64,000 nucleotides of DNA from the NCBI RefSeq assembly GCF_021155765.1, contig NC_060110.1:12771501-12835500 (forward strand), read 5' to 3'. A program made the translations under genes and the position numbers. Under the pieces are notes generated by a model. It saw only the letters and a program-made list of their open reading frames with translations. It was not told where the DNA came from and ran no database searches. This stretch comes from Diprion similis. Its lineage: Eukaryota > Arthropoda > Insecta > Hymenoptera > Diprionidae. This document shows positions 1 to 13,200 of this stretch, in pieces; the first letter of the stretch is position 1; each line of letters begins with the position of its first letter.

Positions 1-3000
1 AGAAAACAGGAAAATTGTTTCGTTTGATGTATGCAAAATAATTTTGAAACATCTCAATTCATACTTGCATGAATGATTCTGAATGACGAGAACATAAATA
101 CAATTTACCTGAGACAAATATAACATTTTCCCTCGTATATATAATTTCTAAACTACGTACTATACTGTGTTGACCTTCTAATACTGATACGATGTGGCTC
201 TGACGCATCAACTTTTGCAATATTGCGCCGTGTAGCTAATATTGTGATAGTATCACATTCAAACAATATTTCTACAATATTGTGTGTTTTGTAAGAAATT
301 CTTATTGTTGCCTTAATATCCGCAATTCACTGCGACCTGTAAAACTCTGTTATGAATCTTTTTGATTTATTTTTGGACGTATATTATAACAAACGATATG
401 AATTTCTCTTTTGACCAATCAAAGTTATTAAAACTAAACCGGAAAATCCTTCGTAGCAATACATTATTATCGCTAAAAATGAATCAAACGTACGTCAACG
501 CCCGAAAATTAGTTTACAAGAAAAAAACAGTATCATGGTACTCAGACTTCCACTTCAAACTGCCCGGTAAATATATTATCCTGAAAATTTATCTTCAATT
601 CACATCTGAGGTGAAACAGAAAACAGTTCACCACAATCAAAAGCAAGCTAATTGATTATCTCCAACAACTTTATTCGAAATAAAATGATTTCAACCCTGA
701 ACCAAATTGACAATTAGACCGAGCGGCAATTAAACGCGCTCGTGTTCGAGTACATAGACAGATGAGTTTGGTCCAAAATCATCCAAGTCCGGATAATTTG
801 ACTGACAAGATTAACGCTATACGGTGTCGTTAAGTCCGCAGGTTTCGCGAATTAAATGAATCGAGTAAGTCTCGAGCCATCGATAAACTGCGGTCGAAAT
901 TTTCGCAGGTTTATTAGCGACATCGAAGCCATCGTATCTTGGGTCTAACTTACTGCCAAATCGTCACTGCCGTCTTACTCGGCAGTCACCCGCGAAGACC
1001 TTGGCGATAAAGTACTATCTACAGATTTAGATTGGCCCGCGAAATCCTCGTCGAACCTGCGCGGCCTGTACTTTTCACATCTTTTTACCTAGCGGCGACC
1101 ATCCTCTCGAAAGCTCCCCTCGAGAACTTCTCGAATCTTCCAGTACTAGCTGTGAAGAAGGTGGGAGAGGTTCAAAAATTGATTGCCTTTGAAGCCTCCA
1201 CTTCGATCTACTTTTAACCCGGAAAAAACGAGGAACGCCGTTATTTCTATACTTCGCGATAAGCTGTAGCGTGGATGATTTCTCAGAACTAAGAAACTGT
1301 ATCGATATATTAAAACTAAGTAAAAAAAAAAACACACCTGTGTTAGAAATACTCGTTGAGTATAAGTGAGAGAAAAAAAATATCTCGCCCAGGAGATGTG
1401 CCACGCGAAGTAAGCTCTGCAGTGATGTAGTAAGGTTTTATGGTTTAGTGATGAAAGCTTTCTTCCCAGAAAATACTTTCGGCCGCCAACAGTGCGACAA
1501 CACAAGTTTGCTTTTACCAAAGCATAGCAGCTATTGGAAAGAAGCTTGCAAAGGGAGCACCAACCACACCATATATTTTACTTTGAGAAAAATATAAATT
1601 CTGAACAGATTAACGTGTGAAAAATATGATCGATACTATCGGTAATATGATAGTCTGGTCTGATTTAAGCTAATGTAAACGTGAAAACCAGATATAACGC
1701 TCGCAAGCAATCCAGTAAAGTTTCATTAAGCTTCCGCCACTTCCAGTAATGCAATTCAATTTCACACAATGTAACATACCTATGTTTTATTTTTCACATT
1801 TGTTTTACAATGCCTTCTCCCCTTTAAGAAATTGCCCGGATCGATTCGGGCAAAGTTCGACCAATTCAAACCATAAACTCATAACTGAGAATTACCTCAC
1901 GGTAAACAAAGCAACGCCTTTTGCAACGAATTTTCATAGCGCAAATAATAATTCGATTCCCTTCCCAAAATCTGTCCGGTGTGTCTTGCGACATTCTCGC
2001 ATAGTGACTGGTAACTAGTTGGACCCATACATGTCAGTGCAGAAAATAATACAATACCCATTGGGTATTGGCGGTCTACTGCAATAAAAAACGAATTACG
2101 CTCACGGATCACACCAGACACATCTCTTTATACGGCTGAAGTAAACCAAGAGAATCGTAAAATGGGAGCGAGAACGGAAACAGTTGGCAGTAACTGCAGG
2201 TCTCAAGGATCGAGGATGAGAATGAAACACGGAATAAAAAACTCGACTCAGATTCTAATCTTGATTTGGTTTTAACGCCAGGCTTAATTTAAACCTGCGT
2301 TATAGGTATAAAGAATCACTACTTCCAAAGCTATGAAAAGACGGTGAAATCCTCTCATTGTTATATCCGCGGTAATTTGAAGGACGGGCATTGCGTCGTT
2401 TCCACCGGATTTTCTCCCTATCAGTTCTTGCACCGTTGCGCTTGCGTCAGTGGATCCAATTGTTTCCGGTGATCATTGTTATGCCGGCATTTCACGATTG
2501 CATTTCCAAGGGTTGGACCGCTACGTTGAACGCGAGTAATGGTGATGATACAATCCAAGAGGCGCCAGAAGACTGCGGTACGTCACCAGTATCACACGCG
2601 AGTAACAGTAAATTGCTGATTGCACTTCACAAATAGCGCATCGTAAATAGGCTAAACCCATATTTTCGACTAGTTGCACAGTGAAATTGAGCTGAATCAA
2701 CTTGTCCAGCTCTGATTTGCTTTTTAAGTCGAGACAGTTAAACAAGATGCATGAAAGAATGCAACGAAGACAAAAGCATGAAAGATGCGATTGCAAAATT
2801 TCTCACAAGTTAACGATGACAACAATTATTCCTAATTGTGATAAATCGCTTGCAAAAGAGGATAAAGGAGGAGTCATTTGTGCGTTAGAAAAGGGGGGAA
2901 GGTGGCAATGGGAAGTAATTAGGCAACACGATCAGCGCCAAAAGATTTTCGGTCGTGAATACGAACTAACTTCACCGAAGCTATTGTGCGCTAATCCATT

Positions 3001-4752
3001 GTACCACGTGCCTTCGCAAAAGTGGGAAGTTGAGAAGTAAAGCCATTTTCAGACGAAGCTAGCACACCTCAAGTATACAGTCAACGTATGATGTATAGTA
3101 TTCCTTGGGCATTTCATCTCAATTTCAGTGAAAGCTTGATTCATCTACCTTGGCAGATTTAGATATTTTTCTCAAGGACAGGAATTTCCTAAGGTTGTCA
3201 CGCGACGGGTTGAACGTGATGTGTATGGGTGAAGGAAAGAAAAATTGTCGTCTGAAACGCGAATAAGCACTCTCGATAAAGCTGCCACGCAGATACTGCA
3301 TAAAGAAACACGAAATTCGAAGTTATGGATTCTGTAAACACGCTGTCGATAAAAAATTTTATTTACCGTCATTTTTCTACCGATAGTAAAATAAATATAT
3401 TTCGAAACCTTATGCCTCGTTCCACCTCAATATTTTGACGGCTTCATTAACGACATCCACATGTACGGAAAATGAAATTCAATGTTGTACTTATATACGC
3501 GCACCCGTTTCACGTAAGCTTTTATTAACGTCGAATAAGATTTATGTACCATTCATCGTATTGAATTGAACATTATTCTTTATGAGCAAATACGTAAGAT
3601 CGATGTTTATTTAGAAAATATATGTTTCAGGTAATCAAAGAACGAGTGTTGATGCAGAGCTGCGGGATTAGTGTATATTTATACTCATTTTATAGAATCC
3701 CGTAGAGAAATTATTGTATGAATTGTAGTTTCTTATCAACTTTGTTTTAATTGTTTCAAAGTGAACTTTGACAAGTATATTATCAATCCCAAAAAGTATC
3801 ACTAACTGTAATTCACTCCTTAGACCTTAGAAACGAAAGATTCCTTTTCCAGTATTAATCCTTTCAATGAGAATATACAGCTTCCGTTAATGTCCCGGAG
3901 TAAAAGTTTCACCTGAGTCAATTTTACGTATAAACTATTCTATAAATACGTCGACCAATATCATACCGTTAATAAATTACGCACTGTTTAGATTGAATAC
4001 AAAGAAATCATTCATTCGGCACGACGGGCATTTACCTATTTATCTTTGGGAGCGAAATATCTGATCTAAAGGCAAACATTCGGCTCATAGATTCCGATGG
4101 ACGCAGTACATATATCCAGTCTTAGTTGTATAATGGCGGAAAATGTGACCGTCGAGTTTCGGGATGACAGCCATCTATAACTAGCACCGTAATTATAGAG
4201 CGTCGACAAACGTATTATTTGAAGCAACAGTACTCTGTCGAGTGTCAAAGCATTAGTACGAAAGCTGATTAATTTCCCCCGATTGTTTCAAGATCCACGT
4301 TGCCAACCCCTTCTTTCGTACCATTTACAACGTGCAATGTTCCATCTATTAAGTACCGTGAATTCCAAAGTATAGCCAGAATCATAACATCGTACTGTGG
4401 GATTTGGTTACTGTCAATTCCTTATCCGCTTACGGTCTGTTGGAGGTTCGATCGGATAGATTTCGAATCCCCCAAAATTGTAAATAGAATTTAGACTTTC
4501 CTTGTTAAAATTCAAATAAGCAAGCATTCAGCTATTCAACTCCTTGCGTTTCCAATAAAAACTTGAAGGACTCCGACGGGATTATCTTTGCATAAAAAAT
4601 GTAGAAGAAATAATTTGACTCAAAAATATCTAGATAAAATAATAAGAAAAACGGAGTACATTATAAAAGCAGATTTTTTCATGTCTATCTCATTAAAGCT
4701 ATAAAACAAAGACAGCGGGTGTAAAGTGACATTGAAAAATTGTCTGTTGCAG
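1..4752. other. Intergenic region, no supported gene
   Basis: AT-rich DNA with only short open frames that show no family resemblance. Two slightly GC-richer patches (about 720-1230 and 2340-2640) could be promoter or untranslated exon DNA. The second holds a possible exon, listed separately. The 112-residue plus-strand frame at 2702-3040 is not recognisable. No tRNA, rRNA or transposon was seen. Confidence 0.5.
2391..2577 (+). other. Possible exon upstream of the small membrane-protein gene
   Basis: This stretch is GC-richer than its surroundings and stays open in one frame. It ends at a strong donor (gtacgt at 2578). The frame begins at a TTG, so it is not a start exon as it stands; the first in-frame ATG is at 2481. 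The donor leaves phase 1. Joined to the acceptor at 4752/4753, it would enter the next exon in a different frame from the membrane protein and stop after about 20 codons. It may therefore be a 5' untranslated exon, an upstream open frame or nothing. No protein family is recognised. Confidence 0.2.
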
Positions 4753-4783
4753 ATCTGGAAGGGTACGTAGAGGACTCAGAGAA

Positions 4784-5041
4784 ATGGACGACGAGGCCTC
4801 GATTTTACTCGTGGTGACCCTCGCGGTCGGAGGTGTTCTGATGACCGCCTTACTCGCCTGCTACGCCTGTGTCTTCAGGGATTTGTGCTGCCGTAGGGGT
4901 GAACGCTCGAAGCGACGAAGAGGAAGTCCTCGAAGCCCCATGCAAGGTTCCGGTGGAACCTGCAGGCCGCGTCTCGACACGATACCGCTGAACGACATCA
5001 CCCAGGGGGAGAGCATGCCGACGGAGTCTGAAAAAGTCTAG
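4784..5041 (+). CDS. Small single-pass membrane protein (85 aa), unidentified
   Basis: The frame begins at an ATG with an acceptable context (agaaATGG) and encodes 85 residues. A short acidic N-terminus (MDDEAS) precedes a hydrophobic segment at about residues 7-27 (ILLVVTLAVGGVLMTALLAC). Next come a CC pair, a strongly basic cluster (RRGERSKRRRG) and a hydrophilic tail ending ESEKV. A basic stop-transfer run after the membrane span predicts an extracellular N-terminus and a cytosolic tail. A good acceptor (tgttgcag) lies at 4745-4752, so the start codon is probably in a second or later exon. An AATAAA signal lies at 5177-5182, 136 bp past the stop. GC content is clearly above the flanks, which supports coding. 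I do not recognise the family. The same exon is also open in another frame from its 5' end (see findings). Confidence 0.55.
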   Translation: MDDEASILLVVTLAVGGVLMTALLACYACVFRDLCCRRGERSKRRRGSPRSPMQGSGGTCRPRLDTIPLNDITQGESMPTESEKV

Positions 5042-5182
5042 CTAGAATATCCCCGCAGTTTCACCGATTCCGACTGTGGTAACGATGAACGCTTAAATTA
5101 GGGGCGATACGGTGTTTCCACTGGTCGAAATAAGAGACAATTTCATTTCATATTCGACGGTGAACGCGGTGCTTTGAATAAA

Positions 5183-8100
5183 CCCTAAAATTCTTGTCTG
5201 CATACAGCCTCAATTATAGTGCTACGAGCATGTATAATACATGCGTATACGTATGTTAGTCGATCGATGAAGCATCTCAACCGGATATTGGACGTGCAGC
5301 TGCGGTGGGCTTCTTCTCTGTAGAAATAAAATAAATCTATAAAAACCGACGCCAACTGTCCGTGGCGTAATGATTATGTACGACACGGGATATTTTTGGA
5401 TTGAGATAAACAAGGAAATACGGTGAACCTATCATAATAAATATATGTTATGTAGGATTTCTGACTCTCCGGAATATAACGAAGTACCTCGATCGCGACA
5501 CGTTCCAAGAGTCCAATTTCTGTCAGATAACCTAGATTAACTATAGCCACTCTTGCAATCAAGGTACTCGTGAGAATTCGTATTTCATATTGTAAGATTC
5601 GTCAGTTTTGCTAATTATTTCTGACTATATCTACGTTTATCGAATATTGTACCACATTAACACGCTTCAGACGCACGTGGCGAAACTTGGTTTATTCACG
5701 CAGTAACAATTACTTGCATTTTAATCAGACGGTTCTTCTTTTCCACTCAAGTTGATCATTTTGGTGTCTGATTGTAATACTCGACGTCTGGTTTAACTTC
5801 CTCTCTACTTACCAACCTTCATTCAGTTGATTGATTTGGACCCGTCGTGCGAAATACATAGTTTTACTACGAAATGCTATCAATGTAATATAGAAAATAT
5901 ACTGTGCATTATATCCGTATACAAAGTGCTAATATGCAATGCATTTCGATTTTAGATTAAAGTATCGTTAACCAAAAGGGTTGCGCAGATTTCATTTTCT
6001 TATACCATATTACCCTTGCACTTGCGACAAGGGGTCTGCTTTTAGTATAATAAATAATGAGACGATTACGCAGAAGGTGGAAGTTTCACTATATACTTGA
6101 TGGAGAAATATGCGTGACAGCTGAAATCACATTCATTCAAGCGTAATAGGAATTGGAAAATTTCAGCATAACAATAGTAAGTAAACAAAACATTTTATTA
6201 ACATCAAGGAAATAAAAATTATATAATATGCATTCCTACCTTCTTTTCAGCACCTTCATTCCCCTTTCTGATGTATTTATAATATTAAAAATAATTTGTT
6301 CCTGAATGGCGGTAAATTCATTTTATACGTTAAATTTCCACGCGTTATGTGTCGATTGGAAATAATTTTTCAGGATTCTGTTGGACCAACAAGCAATCAT
6401 CAGTGAACTTGTGCGGTTATGAGGAAAGATGAGCACTGTAAATTCGTGTTGCGTCTAGAGTGAATAGCCGTAGAAAAAAAAATGTTAACTTGTTTGATAG
6501 GAGTCAATTTTTTACGTGTGAACCTGATAATTATAACTCATTCATCAGAGTGTGATCATTTGCAATGTTTGTTCAGTTCGAAAGAAATATAAGTGAGAAA
6601 AAGAAACGTCTGTAATTAATATAATGATTTTCTAATTTTATAAAACAAATGTTTAAATCGGCGAAGAATCTAAGAAAACCATTTGTTCGCACGTAGGAGT
6701 GTAATTTGTGTAATTAAAGTGCATGCTTGAGCAGCTCTCAACGAAGTAATGAAATATTACTTTTTACAGTGACTGTTTCAACATTCTGGCTCCACTTTCT
6801 CTGTAACCAAGTTATTGAATAACGATGTAGATAGGATTATAGGAAAGGCGACTTAAGTGGTAATTACTTGTTCCTCATTATACCTTATACATGCATTTGC
6901 GGCTTTGATATGAGAACAGAAAGACAGTGGCAGGTACGGTGTTTGATCAACCATGGCCAGAATACCTAAATATCTCTCGTGACGCGTTCCATGATTCATT
7001 CATGGCAAAATCATATCTCACAGTACTTGAACCATATGGTTCCATAGGCTCATATGTATATGGGACATCAATTAATCATGTCGTTTGAGCGATACTCGAG
7101 CTGAAAATGGCCACTTACATGTTATATCGTGATGGTTGAAATCGATTGTTTCTATAACAAAAATGTGCGTGTATGCCGAAAGGAATAAACGTCAAAAGCA
7201 TTATATTTCAATGTAAATATTTTTATTTTTGACTGAAACCAAGAATAGCACAGCTATTCCATGTAGATAAACATGTATACAACGTGGGTACATACATAAC
7301 GGTTTATAGATTGTATTAATAAAAGAAAAACCTCCGAAAACGTGTAAAATTATCTATGAACGTACAACGCTGCAAAATGCGCTGCCCTGAAATCACTGTA
7401 CATTTTAATTATTATTAATTGGCAACTAAAATTCTTTGCAATTGCTTGACGATAAAAGCAAAGTAATTGCCTTCTTTGGATGACTATGCATCTCTATTTT
7501 TTGCTTTCGATGTGAACTGTGTTTACGCATTTTAATGTTGATCGAAATCAACGATGCGCGCAGATTTTTCTTGTAAAAACTGATTTATGAATTGAAATAG
7601 AGATGATGTCCCTGTACACCTATGGCAGACTCGGAAACTTTTTCCCAGAAGTATACATTCCTGCTTTCTTTTTTTTTTATTTTAACGCCACCCGTATCTT
7701 AAGAATAGTAAGATCGCAATTTCATTCTCGAGAAATGGGAATATTTTTACTGATTGTTACAGCAAACAGATTTGAAACCAACTTGATATTGATCAACGTA
7801 AATTCTTCTCGAATAACAAAAACGTCAAATAATCAACTAAGTCGCATCAGTTGAAGCGATATATATGTGTATATCATTATATGTACAATATAGTAAGAGA
7901 AAATATAATACAACAGTATACATGCATAGTAATTGCAGCTTGTTTATGCAGTTATTCACAATCTGATATCCAATGGTGATCAATTATATTAGGTACTTAT
8001 CACACGAGCTAGAATCACAAAGTTTGTCCCATTGCTTGAGAGCGAACAAGTGAACGGTACAACTGTATATATATTTATATTTATAATATGTTCTGGTAAC

Positions 8101-8244
8101 TGAGAGGTAATTTGCAATAGGCTTCCATTAGCAATCACAGAAGTTCATTGGAATGGCTTGTTTTCTGAATTGCAATAGTACTTCAAGATCGTTGATCAAC
8201 AATTGGAAGCATAAACATAATCTAAAGTTATGTTATACCATTGA
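5183..8244. other. Intergenic region, nothing recognised
   Basis: AT-rich spacer between the small membrane-protein gene and the 3' end of Mlx. Only short random open frames are present. The proximal part below 8245 should hold the Mlx 3' untranslated region, but I could not fix its polyadenylation site. Confidence 0.5.
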
Positions 8245-9949
8245 CTAGCTGATAGGATTGTTGAACTGCTGTAAAACGGATATTACCACTTCCCGAAGTG
8301 TCTGTAAGCAAATGTTACTTAATTAATTACTTATTTCATCATCTATATTACACACAATTCTCAATTCCATTCTGAATTATTTAAAAAAATAAGATTTCTT
8401 AGGTAATAATGTGAGCCTACTGTTGCCCTGAGCTGGTAAATCACGCGTTCTAGTTTTTAACGCAATTTATAAAATATATGAATACTCGATTGTTATCCTT
8501 TGCTTCATTTTCTCATTTTTAATATCAGAGCACAAATGTGGATCTTACCTGCGGTTTACAATGTTCCTCCAACCAACTGAATACGCAGGCTGATAATTCA
8601 GCAAAATTAGCTACTGAAACGTTGCTGAAAGTTTGAAATAGACGGTCCATAATTGCCTGAAACTGTACAAATGACAATGTAAGGTGAGTTCAAAGATTGC
8701 CTGTTATAAATCAAAAATTCTTAAATTAATATTCTTCACCTAAAACCAGAAATGGCTTTCAGTAATTACTTGCCGCAGCGAAACACTGCTAATGCTCTAC
8801 TCAAGTTTAGATTGTTAGAATTATTTATGTCGTATTTGCATCAGACTACAGAATTGTACCAATTAGAACGGGACATAATTACCACTTGGAATTTAGCTTC
8901 ATCTGAAACGCGTGCCTCGGCATGACCAGGCTGGGTCTGGTGAGCCTTGACGATTTGTTCATAATTGGTTTGCATTATCCTTAGTGCCACGACTTCTTTT
9001 CGAAGAGCATTACGTTCCTCCTCCTGTTTCTTCTTTTGTTGCAAGAGAAACTGTATATAGTCAATTGACTTCTGCAGAACTGTCGCCTTAGACAATTTGT
9101 AACCAGATGAATCTGTGTGCTGACAGGTAGGAACCAAGTCTTGAAGAGAGTCATAACCCTTCTTTATGGCATCTCTTCGCTTCTGTTCCGCCTGAGTATG
9201 AGCTTCCCTGCGACGTTCTTTGTAGCTTATTGTAGAATTTTTATTGTCGCTATCTTCGTCTTCTGAAAAACAATAAAATAGATCCTACAGTGAAACTCAC
9301 CGGGGTGTATATCTGAAAATTTTCATATAGTCATTCAACAAACATTACCCTAGAGGAATAATAGGTCTTAAAAAAAATTATGGAAGTACAGTTTACTACG
9401 TTCTTTTACCAGTGTTATGTGCAGATGACGAAGGAGTATTGATGGAACCAGTACTACTGCATCGGGAAAAGGTATATCTTTCAGTAGGACTAGATGGCTC
9501 CAGTTTCATATCTCCATCCGATCCTGCTCCGCTGTGCATTGCCATTCCTTCTACAGCAAAAAAAGTTTCACGAGATTTAGTACACCAGGAGAAACTGACC
9601 AAAGGTAACAGTAATCACAAATATCATCAAATAATCGTGCACGTGAATCGTGCAGGCGAAATTGAAAAATAACCAAATTACCAAATTTTGAGAATAGTAT
9701 GATACTATGCGGAAACGTGACCGTGGAAATGAATAAACCGAGTTTATCCCTGTCTCTAAGTGGGCTTGCTCCGTTGAGATACGTCAATAAGATTTCTAAT
9801 CTGCAGTCAATAGCCTTGACACGAGTGTTGATTATTAGGATTATTTCGATAGAAAAAGAAGAGAACATGCAGAACAAAAAGTCAAGGAGAACTATCAAAT
9901 ACGAATACTTACGGGTTTCGTATCCGTCTTTGTACGGTAGATCGGCCAT
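8245..9949 (-). CDS. Mlx: Max-like protein X (Mlx / bigmax), bHLH-leucine zipper transcription factor
   Basis: Five exons join in frame: 9949-9913, 9550-9410, 9262-8883, 8662-8549 and 8301-8245, totalling 729 bp (242 aa plus stop). All introns are GT-AG. The start MADLPYKDGYET is followed by an acidic, Ser-rich stretch. The basic region (about 76-89, REAHTQAEQKRR) keeps the His81/Glu85/Arg89 triad that reads CACGTG. Helix-loop-helix and leucine zipper follow (DSLQDLVP, VLQKSIDYIQFL). The C-terminal dimerisation and cytoplasmic-localisation domain carries SACVFSWLEEHCKPQ and LREVVISVLQQF, hallmarks of Mlx. In the known family, Mlx pairs with Mondo/ChREBP to activate carbohydrate-response genes and shuttles between cytosol and nucleus. 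Length matches the family and no key residue is missing. The upstream 350 bp and intron 1 contain E-boxes, so self-regulation is possible but unproven. Confidence 0.95.
9640..9645. promoter_or_regulatory. E-box CACGTG in Mlx intron 1
   Basis: A perfect palindromic CACGTG in the first intron of Mlx, flanked by GTG on the left and AATCGTGCAG on the right. It is the core site bound by Mlx-Mondo and Myc-Max dimers. One hexamer is expected by chance every few kilobases, so function is only suggested by its location. Confidence 0.3.
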
Positions 9950-10188
9950 CGTGTTGATAAGATAAGTATTGCATACACGCACTCAGCAAAGTCGACTATA
10001 TATTGGGCGCGATAACCTCAGATTGAAAATTTGTCGAACGTTGATAAAAGTCGGCGTAAATCATGTGGTATTGGATAAATTTGCAATATTTATCAACAAT
10101 ATGACGTGATAATTTTTCGAAGTAGACAATAACTTAGCTTTTTAGTACTCGTAACGTTGCTGACCACTTCTTGTTACCATTTCGTCGC

Positions 10189-10196
10189 GCCATCTT
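10189..10196. promoter_or_regulatory. YY1/Pho-like GCCATCTT motif upstream of Mlx
   Basis: GCCATCTT in a locally GC-richer stretch (cgtcgcgccatcttgacg), 240 bp upstream of the Mlx start codon. On the minus strand it reads AAGATGGCGCG, like the YY1/Pho sites often found near transcription starts of housekeeping genes. It is a plausible core-promoter element for Mlx. The transcription start itself cannot be read from the sequence. Confidence 0.3.
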
Positions 10197-10287
10197 GACG
10201 AAACAGCTTTCATCGGGAATAAACGCAAAAACGCATAATGCGCCACGGTGTGTTCAACTGTTCACTATACGAACTGTCAAACATAAC

Positions 10288-10299
10288 CACGTGCTCGAG
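10288..10299. promoter_or_regulatory. Abutting E-box pair CACGTG-CTCGAG upstream of Mlx
   Basis: A canonical CACGTG is immediately followed by CTCGAG, about 340 bp upstream of the Mlx ATG. This lacks the 5-bp spacer of a standard carbohydrate-response element. It could still bind bHLH-zipper dimers. Assignment rests on the motif and position only. Confidence 0.3.
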
Positions 10300-13200
10300 T
10301 AGCAGACGAAAAGGACAGACCGAATTTTCATCCACCCTGTGACCTGTCTGGTGCACGATGCACAAGATTCAAATGTATACTCGATTCGCAACCTTTCGAG
10401 GTCAGTTTTTCGTGGCGTTGTAGATGTAAAAATTTTGTAATAAATCCAAAGAAGCTCGTAAGCTTGCACTGCAATTCGAGAAGTAACTAATAGATCGTAT
10501 CATAAATAAATGAATGTTTTTTTACATAATTTCAAACGGTGAATATGCAAAATAGATAACGACCGAACCTATCGAATCGAAGACGGTATTTTCGAGGCAT
10601 ATCAATTTGGTACAACTTGATAAATAATAATTTCTTAGCAATTTGAGGATTCAGACATCTTAGAAATTAAAAAGGGTATTACCTGCTTTTCGCAATTAAA
10701 CATTATGTGTAAGAGATTAAACACAGCGTTACGTTAAATTATTATTTATTATGTGATGTATCTAATATATATATTTACATTCGCTTTAGTACACATAAAA
10801 CAAATATATGATAATATAATAGTTATAACTTTTTTTCGTTTTTTTTATTTTAGCTACACAGTTACTATTCTCGTTTCTCTGTGCAACTAACACGTTTTGT
10901 TTTATTCAATTCGAATTCAATTCATGTATTATTCTTACGCTAATTTGTTTAACTTGGTGTAAAATTGTGTGACATATGTGTTGCGTGTGTGTGTATGTTG
11001 TTTTCATGTAATGGAATTAATTGTCCCCCAGGCAAATGTTGCGTAATACGCTAAAATATTAATGAGTTTTAAAGTTCTGATATCTTCTCTACTTAGTCAA
11101 TATGACTTTGGTCAATGAGCACGCTGGCTATTGCTTTACCCATGACAATTAGCAATAGTGTTCCAACTCTACATGTTTAACAAATATGGTGATGATTTTT
11201 TTAAATGAATTCATTAGCTTTTTATGAAAAGAGAAATCGCTTGATTCCAAGAAAAACATTTTGCTGTGCTCTCTGGTATACACAACCTAAATTCCTGCTA
11301 ATTTCTAATGCTAATTGTGTATTTATCGTATTCTTTATTTTAAATACATTCAATATACTACTTGTATGTACAATATTATCATATATATATATTTTTTTTT
11401 TATACAGTACTATTTTAAAGGATTCAGAAGCCAGCATTGAGGAAACACCAAAAATGAAATCACAAACTATTCAATACGGTGTTCATATAACATAACAATA
11501 CAGGTATATTGAGAAATCATAAGAGCGCGATAAAGTTTGCTTGAATGGTAGTTCGTATATGAACGTATAACTTGAGATCATGTAAAATTCACCTGCAATA
11601 GAATTATGCTATTATTCATCACTTCGGATTTTAGAAATAGAATTCGAATTGGGACATCAATATTGGGTTCGAAATTCAATTCCATGCAAGTGTACGAGGA
11701 TAATTGATCATGAGGATAATTTTCAACTAAAATCGCCAGTCTTTTCGAGTAAAACATAATATATGAAGTTTAGTCTAAACATTTAAAGAAAAATCGGTAC
11801 ATAAATGAAGTAACTAAATTTTTAATGTATAAATTGGTTTCAAACCATAAATTAACGAGCTCGCAGCGTTGCTTGATGAGGTAATTATTCATTACTGGTC
11901 TCTGAGATCTTTTTTACAAAACATTAGATAAAATTCACACATTTTCTAGCCAAAACCGCCCTACGTGAATTTTGTCTGAATAAAGGTCACTTTCCCGCGA
12001 TATAAATCGATAAAGCATCACATATAGTAATAAAATTTCATCACTTTTAAATTTAGTTTTTTTTACCTTTTCGTTTTATTTCTCGTTTGACATTGATAAA
12101 AAATTATATATTTTGATAATTACTTTACTATTAATAATTATTAATTATATCTTATTGTTCCATTAGACTTTAAACTAAAATGCTCCATAGCCTTTTCTTT
12201 ATATTTGTATATGTATATATTATACATAGATTTGTATATATATGTATATACATATATACAAATATATATATACATTATATGTATATATACATATAGAAAT
12301 ATAAAGTATATTCATTATTAATTATTATCAATATTCAATTTATCTTATTGTAATGATCAGTAATAATATTAACTCACAATTACTAGTTATATTATTTTTA
12401 TTTACTAATTTTTTTTCTTGAGAATAATTACCATTGGTAATCAGTGCAAAATAGACAAATAATTAACTGTTCTATATTCACGTACATTCAGAGTAAGTGC
12501 AAAAATGACTACCAAGTATGAAACGACTTTTGGGGCGTACCTATTTGAGTGAGCATTAAGTTCTCTGTTTATGGAAAATCAAAATTCTTAGCAGGCAAAA
12601 GTGGTTAATCAAAGTATTGCATTTAGCAGTAGTATCTATCACTCTCTCGCGATATTTTCTCAGATCAGTTGCTTGAGGCTGTTGTATTATATTGGATAAG
12701 ATTTGGTACTATAAAATATTTTGATTTCATACAATTCTCTTGTTGTCTCGCCACCATCTGGTCGAATGAATAAATTTATGAATGGGGGAATAAACAGTAC
12801 GTATAAATTATCATCGTATTTAAGTGAATCTTAGATATCATTCATCGACAATAATTAATATGAACCACAATGAATCAATTTAATTTCAAACTAGTTCTGT
12901 AGCTATCGACTGAACCGAACTTTCAGCCATAGACATCCGATATTCTTGACTGAAAATTCGAAGCTATATTACTGAAAGCTGTGTTCAATTCACAGTCTGT
13001 ATATGTCGTTGTATCTATAATCACACGCTAGACGCTCTGTCAATATGCAATGAAAGGAAAACTTGCAATTCTTTGATTACACCAATGTTTCTCGATCATA
13101 TAAATTAATAATTTTCTACTAATAATCTGCTTTGAAATGGATAAAATCCAAATTTCCCGCAAGAGACGGAGCATATAATGGACTGATATGAGTGTCGGTT

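Noticed and set aside
1075-1520. Overlapping 109- and 124-codon minus-strand frames
   Set aside because: They run through a poly-A/T tract, have no recognisable domain, and overlap each other in different frames.
2702-3040. 112-codon plus-strand frame
   Set aside because: No family resemblance and no splice or promoter context; its composition is consistent with chance.
4753-4830. Alternative donor at 2581/2582 (gtcacc) that would fuse the 2.4-kb piece in frame with the membrane protein
   Set aside because: The donor is weak compared with gtacgt four bases upstream, so I did not build the fused protein.
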